26,709 bases of DNA from CAYPIE01 sp964410665 (lineage in GTDB: Bacteria; Planctomycetota; Planctomycetia; Gemmatales; Gemmataceae), in assembly GCA_964410665.1 (NCBI GenBank), contig CAYPIE010000080.1:1-26709 (forward strand). The letters run 5' to 3'. Numbering within the stretch: the first letter of the stretch is position 1; every line of letters starts with the position of its first letter. A model generated the notes under the pieces. The model saw nothing but the letters and a program-made list of their open reading frames with translations. It searched no databases and was not told where the DNA came from. Made by a program: the position numbers and the translations under genes. Below, in pieces: positions 22,317 to 26,709 of this stretch.

Positions 22317-25300
22317 TCAACGGCGGCTGCGCCAAGGTCGGTTGTTCCCTTCGCCAAGTTGCATCCACCGTCGGACCAGACCGGCACTCACACGATTGAC
22401 GAACCCGGACGTATTATGGGCTTCTGCGAGATCCGCAACGGCTTCTGCACGCCGTCCCACCAGGTTGCGGGCACGGTCGAACCGTGAACGATCCCGAAGC
22501 CGGTCACGCAACGATCGACGGGCCTCCGGCTCCAAGTCGATCGTGCCGCTCACTTCGACCGAGGTCTCCGGGTTGGGTCGATTGGTCGGGTCGTAGAACG
22601 TCCTCGCCCGCACCTCGACCCGGACCGGGGTGACGCCCTCGGGGACGACGAGCACCACGTGGTTGTCGTTGTCTCCCACGTCTTCGAATCCAAGGGGGAT
22701 GTGGGCGTGGCCGTTTTCATCGATGATTCGGATGCTTCCGAGTTCTCTGCGTCCGATCGACGTCCCGAAGCGACCGGTCACTCCACCCTGCCATGTCGTC
22801 TGGATGCGACCGGGGGCGATCTCATTGCCGGCCGCATCGGTTTCCGCAGGGTCGAGAAGGGCCAACACCAGGCTCGGCCCCTCCTCGTTCGTCGTGACGT
22901 CGGCCGACAAGCCCTGGAGTTCCGTGCCGTCCAGCGCCAAAACCGAGCCCACGATCTCGACCCGCACCGGGAGGTCGTTCCGGGACCCCAGCGGGCCGGT
23001 CAGCAGGATGGTTCGCAACTCATCAGCCTCGTCCGCGGGAGCCAGTGTGACGGCCGTCGGCCTGGTCGTGGCCCCGGAAGCCGTGGTGATGACGAAGTCC
23101 TCCGGGGAGAGGGTGGAAGCGTCGATCTGGACGGACAGCACGAGCGGCATGCCGTCGTCGCCCACGGCCTGGGGGGAGCCGCTGGCATTCTCCAGGGCCC
23201 TCGGAAACCGGACATCGACCGCTCCCAGATAGGCGGACAGGATTTCCGGTTCCGGCTCATCCGACGGAGCGATCCCATTGGCCTCGTAGAATTCGATCAG
23301 GCGACGGGCGATCTCCTCGCCCTGATCGTCCTGCAGGAAGTGGCTGGCCACCTCGAGTCGAGCGTGGGGTTGCCCTGCCGTACCGGGCACGTTGTCGATG
23401 AAGAATTGTTGACCTTCGAGCGATCCTTGCGCTCCGGGATCATTCGCTCCCCAGATGGTCAAGAACGGCTTCTCGAAAGACTGAAGACCTTCGAACGATG
23501 CTTGGTTCACACCGGGAAGTTCGTTGACTAGGGAGGGAAACGACCGTGGTCCAGCCATGTAGATTCGACTTCGGAACGGCGCGTCGTACGCCGCTTCTTC
23601 CTTCGCGGGCATGTCGAACCAGGTCAGCGCTTCGACGGTTTCGGACGCCCGGAACGACTCGCCTGTCATGGCGTAGTTGATCCAGTAGCCGAAGAAGCTG
23701 TTGTCCTCTCGCCCGCTGATCAGATTGCCATCTTCGTCGTAGAAAGGTACTTGCTGATCCGGGAAGTCCGCATAGGGAGATGGGAGCGGCAGGATCGCAT
23801 CGGGGTTCTCAACGTCCGGGAACGGCTGGACGCCCTCGGGGAACACCGGCAACGAACCATTGCCAATCGTGATGGTCGCGAACAAGTCGGGATTCAGCCC
23901 CGCGACGTGCAGGCCGATGATGCTGCCCCAATCCTGGGCGAACAGATTGATGTCTTCCAGGCCGAGTTCCTGGATGAATCGTTCCAACCGGTCGGTGTGA
24001 CCGAGGAAGCTGTAGGACTCGACGTCGATCGGTTTGTCAGAACGGCCCATGCCGAGATGATCCATGGCAATGACACGATACCCCGCGTCGGCCAGCACCG
24101 GGATCATGTCGCGATACAAGTACGACCACGATGGCTGACCGTGGAGCAGAAGGACGACGGGGCCGTCCTCGGGGCCTTCGTCGACGTAGGCTTGCCGGAG
24201 TCCATAAATCTCGACGTACTGTGGCTCATACGGCCAGTCGGGGAGTGATTCGAAGTATTCGTCCGGTGTCCGCACAAACTCCAACCCGTCTGGCGTCGTC
24301 AGAATGACTGCATCATCCTGTCCTGGATCGTCACCGTTGAGGAGTGCCGCCAATTCCGGGATAGGTCCCTGGAAAGAATCCTCGTTGTCCGCGCGGATGT
24401 TGATCGTCGGATTCGGCAATTGGACGACCAGTTTCTCTTCGAGCGTGTGCTCGGCCAACTGCCAGCCCTCGGGAATGGTGGGGGTGTCACTGGTTCGTCC
24501 GGCATCGCGGGTAATCAACGCATAATGTTCACCCTCGGGAGAGACAAGGATCGACACCGTGCTGTTGGCATCAAATGTCACTTGGTGAGACTTGGAAATC
24601 GTGTTGGCCCTGAGCAGTCCTTCGTCATCGAGCGGCTCGTTTACGTCGACGATGGTCGCCACATGGCGCCACGAATAGCCGAAGAGTTCTTGTTCGACGA
24701 ACTCGCCCGGGGCCGCGCCGGGCGAACCGGCAAATGAGGCATCATCCGTCATGATTTCTCGCGGCTGATTCTTCAGCCATCCCTGCGGCAGCTCGATTGC
24801 GTCGAACTCCTCCTGTGTGACCCCATCGCGATTAACCCATGTGATGATTCCATCATTCGTAACCTGGAGAATCTCGTAGCCGACACGAACCTCATCAGCG
24901 TTGTCCGGTGCTTCAGACACGGTGGGGCACCCACGAACGCTGCCATCGAGGGCCCCCACGCCGGTGGTGCACTGCATCGTGAACGTTCCATCGGGGTCTG
25001 GAACCGGGGTCAGGTCGATCTCCCCGACTGCCGGATCGAGGTTTGCTGGTCGATATCTCGTCACGGTGTAAGTCGGTGGATCTTGATCGGTGTTCACTTC
25101 ACGAACGTTGAAACCGTATGCCCCTGTCTGCGGATCGGTCCCGCCGATCTTGATCGATCCGTCCTCCAGCAGCTCACCCTCGACGTAGACTCCGACGTAC
25201 TCTTCTGCCTCCACTTCGACGTTCACGTAGCCTTCGTCCGCCAAGACCGGGTGCTTCACCCACCACTCGCCGGTGCCATCGGCCTCCATCAGCTCTTGCC

Positions 25301-25832
25301 CGCTTCCGTTCAAGTAGACGGCGTTCGGATGGAAGCTACCGATGCGGCCGTTGGGCAACTCCGTCGTCTCACCAGGGCCGACCTGAACCGGCGAGACGAC
25401 GTTGTCGCCGATCCGAACTTGCGCGTAAACCGTAACGTGACCCGTCTCCGTGTCGACGTAAATGTCATTGATAATGGTCGCAGGCACTGGCACTCCCGGG
25501 ATGTCGACCTCGCCCACCCAGTAGCCATCGTGGTCGCTCAGCAGCGACGTGTCGCTCTCGTCGACCGTTCCTGCACGCGACCCAAATGGATCGCCAGCTC
25601 GATCGGTATTGTCTTGATTCGCAGCGATGAAGATATCCGACATCCCTGGGCTGGGATCTGGGTTGTGGTCCAACGTCGTGTCCCCAAGACCGAGATCGGC
25701 CGAGAGAACCACCCGCACTTCCAACGCTTCCAATCCATGCCTCGCTCGCCGAGCAGGACGAGGTTGAGGTCTCGTCGTTGCGGCACCGAGGCATCCGGCG
25801 ATGGATTGGGCGAGTGTGAGGAACGGCTTCAT
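22317..25832 (-). CDS. Large secreted LEPR-XLL protein with haloalkane dehalogenase domain
   Basis: A 1171-residue protein from ATG 25832 (GGGAAGAAG ahead). The N-terminus carries the planctomycete LEPR-XLL-type motif LEALEVRVVLSA at 34-45, a presumed surface-targeting signal. Residues ~45-310 are beta-rich and acidic, unknown. Residues ~315-490 are the accessory domain shared with the 490-residue protein (IRADNEDSFQGP). Residues ~530-870 are a DhlA-like dehalogenase: HGQPSW from H563, nucleophile D634 (AQDWGS), acid D798 (NDPG), base H831 (ASHFLQDD), and FGYW for the second halide Trp. All catalytic residues are present. The C-terminal ~300 residues are Ig-like beta domains ending in a basic tail. 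Such a giant, surface-targeted dehalogenase fusion is unusual; it may act on halogenated compounds at the cell surface. Confidence 0.88.
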   Translation of the reverse strand: MKPFLTLAQSIAGCLGAATTRPQPRPARRARHGLEALEVRVVLSADLGLGDTTLDHNPDPSPGMSDIFIAANQDNTDRAGDPFGSRAGTVDESDTSLLSDHDGYWVGEVDIPGVPVPATIINDIYVDTETGHVTVYAQVRIGDNVVSPVQVGPGETTELPNGRIGSFHPNAVYLNGSGQELMEADGTGEWWVKHPVLADEGYVNVEVEAEEYVGVYVEGELLEDGSIKIGGTDPQTGAYGFNVREVNTDQDPPTYTVTRYRPANLDPAVGEIDLTPVPDPDGTFTMQCTTGVGALDGSVRGCPTVSEAPDNADEVRVGYEILQVTNDGIITWVNRDGVTQEEFDAIELPQGWLKNQPREIMTDDASFAGSPGAAPGEFVEQELFGYSWRHVATIVDVNEPLDDEGLLRANTISKSHQVTFDANSTVSILVSPEGEHYALITRDAGRTSDTPTIPEGWQLAEHTLEEKLVVQLPNPTINIRADNEDSFQGPIPELAALLNGDDPGQDDAVILTTPDGLEFVRTPDEYFESLPDWPYEPQYVEIYGLRQAYVDEGPEDGPVVLLLHGQPSWSYLYRDMIPVLADAGYRVIAMDHLGMGRSDKPIDVESYSFLGHTDRLERFIQELGLEDINLFAQDWGSIIGLHVAGLNPDLFATITIGNGSLPVFPEGVQPFPDVENPDAILPLPSPYADFPDQQVPFYDEDGNLISGREDNSFFGYWINYAMTGESFRASETVEALTWFDMPAKEEAAYDAPFRSRIYMAGPRSFPSLVNELPGVNQASFEGLQSFEKPFLTIWGANDPGAQGSLEGQQFFIDNVPGTAGQPHARLEVASHFLQDDQGEEIARRLIEFYEANGIAPSDEPEPEILSAYLGAVDVRFPRALENASGSPQAVGDDGMPLVLSVQIDASTLSPEDFVITTASGATTRPTAVTLAPADEADELRTILLTGPLGSRNDLPVRVEIVGSVLALDGTELQGLSADVTTNEEGPSLVLALLDPAETDAAGNEIAPGRIQTTWQGGVTGRFGTSIGRRELGSIRIIDENGHAHIPLGFEDVGDNDNHVVLVVPEGVTPVRVEVRARTFYDPTNRPNPETSVEVSGTIDLEPEARRSLRDRLRDRSRFDRARNLVGRRAEAVADLAEAHNTSGFVNRVSAGLVRRWMQLGEGNNRPWRSRR

Positions 25833-26542
25833 GGTCTTCTTCCCGTCGGCCTTGGACCTGGAATCACCGAGCGAATGTTGGCGACGAGTTGTCGTCGTTG
25901 GAGCAGAAAAAGGGGACAGCACCGTGAGGAAAAAGAAGGTGCATGAGATCGGCCGCGGCCCGGGTCGGGCTGCGGTCCCACCGAATTGCGTCTCAGATCA
26001 ATGACCACCGGCAGGAGGCGCAACGACATCATCGTCGCCCTCACACCTGTGTGAAGTCCGTGGCAACGTCGCTCGAAAACGTTAACGGACCGAGGCATGC
26101 GCCTCCGCAGTGAACAAGAAGTCATTGTCCCGGATCGCCCAAAAAGGGACAACGAAAGACCAAACAGAGCAGGAATAGGTCCGTGAGTCGCCAGGGAACA
26201 AGGGACCGGAACATGACGTAAGCCATATCCAAAAAATGGCTTAGAGACAGCGTCTGCGGTGTCCGGGAATCCAGGAATAGTGCACAAATTACCAATATGC
26301 GATAAGCTGACCCTGGTCGCTCAGCCCGACGAGGAGGTCGGGGTCGGCGGACATGGTACGCTCCGGATGCCAGGGCTCGTGAGCGATTGGCCGGAGTTGG
26401 AGAGCCAGGGCAATCGACGGGCCGACTTCTCTCGATAATTCCCTCCCCAGACGCCCGTTCGACTGTCGGGCCCACCCGCGCGAAGATCAACCGGGCCGGG
26501 GTGCGTCCTTGGGGGCAGAAAGCGAACCCGCCCTGAAGGGGG
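25833..26542. other. Gap upstream of the large secreted protein
   Basis: A 710-bp stretch without a gene that I can support. It should hold the promoter of the large protein, but no clear -35/-10 pair stands out. It contains the 14-bp palindrome at 26041, a weak TTGTCCC/GGGACAA inverted repeat at 26125-26152 and a hairpin at 26525. Confidence 0.5.
26041..26054. promoter_or_regulatory. Palindrome, possible operator
   Basis: TCACAC-CT-GTGTGA is a perfect 6+2+6 inverted repeat 209 bp upstream of the start of the large secreted protein. It could be an operator for that gene; nothing else supports this. Confidence 0.3.
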
Positions 26543-26544
26543 TT
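26525..26544 (-). terminator. Weak terminator-like hairpin
   Basis: On the - strand AACCC...GGGTT closes an imperfect stem that overlaps the stop codon of the resolvase-type gene. It has no U tract, so the call is weak. Confidence 0.3.
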
Positions 26545-26709
26545 ACTTCGCCGATCCCTCCGCCGCCGCCCTGACATACGCATAGAGCGTCGGCTTGCTG
26601 ATGCCGAGCATCCGACAGATCTCACCGACACCGTGCGTCTTCTCCTCGTACAGTCGGACGGCCAACTCACGCTGCTTGGCATCCTTCTTCTTCGGACGGC
26701 CCCCCTGCC
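26543..26709 (-). CDS. Resolvase/invertase-type recombinase, C-terminal end only
   Basis: The window edge cuts this gene; only the last ~54 codons are present. They read GRPKKKDAKQRELAVRLYEE followed by HGVGEICRMLGISKPTLYAYVRA and a TAA (complement of 26543-26545). A GRP linker followed by this HTH is the C-terminal DNA-binding end of Tn3-type resolvases and DNA invertases (HTH_7). The catalytic serine domain would lie beyond the window. It points to a mobile element or recombination module to the right. Confidence 0.8.
   Translation of the reverse strand, partial: QGGRPKKKDAKQRELAVRLYEEKTHGVGEICRMLGISKPTLYAYVRAAAEGSAK

Noticed and set aside
25829..26287. 152-codon - strand frame upstream of the large secreted protein
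   Set aside because: Cys/Arg-rich product without motif, overlapping the start and ribosome site of the real gene.

Overview
The window looks like a piece of a Planctomycetota chromosome (GC-rich, possibly Isosphaeraceae or a relative). The best marker is the LEPR-XLL-type N-terminal motif of the 1171-residue secreted protein on the right. Supporting signs are the EF-hand leaders, several large secreted enzymes and many orphan small genes. No tRNA, rRNA or CRISPR array was seen.

Left part (1-6471): an accessory region of small modules. It holds a membrane protein with a split zinc ribbon (159-1895, -), a small acidic orphan (2121-2420, -), and a tight three-gene + strand operon ending in an HNH endonuclease (2748-3585). 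That operon has a palindrome plus TATAAT promoter in front and a strong shared terminator behind. Facing it is a two-gene - strand operon: an XRE-HTH/ImmA-IrrE zinc peptidase fusion and a basic partner protein (3677-5406). Next comes a 67-residue orphan whose Shine-Dalgarno is buried in a long hairpin, inside a 240-bp nest of inverted repeats (5861-6100).

Middle left (6472-10142, -): a TetR regulator followed by two secreted DUF1254/DUF1214 proteins, probably one operon.

Middle (10362-15048, +): the most interesting block, four genes with no room between them. They encode an orphan protein, a sigma-factor-like protein, a prohead protease fused to a gpT-like major capsid protein, and a RepA-like AAA helicase. 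No terminase, portal, tail or integrase gene is visible. Behind the helicase gene lie iteron-like repeats (15010-15183) and a 260-bp element with perfect 27-bp inverted termini and internal hairpins (15195-15454). I read this as a candidate minimal capsid-encoding mobile element, phage satellite or domesticated capsid operon.

Right part (15662-25832, -): five secreted proteins in the same direction. They are an EF-hand protein with two DUF1330 domains, an EF-hand/epoxide hydrolase-like protein, an SGNH-hydrolase-like protein, a secreted DhlA-like haloalkane dehalogenase, and a 1171-residue LEPR-XLL protein with an embedded haloalkane dehalogenase domain. Three of them appear to share an accessory beta-rich domain, and two share the same signal-peptide/EF-hand leader, so the cluster looks built by duplication and domain shuffling. 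Together they could release halide from haloalkanes and open epoxides outside the cytoplasm; this is inference. The right edge cuts a gene that ends in a resolvase-type helix-turn-helix (26543-26709, -).
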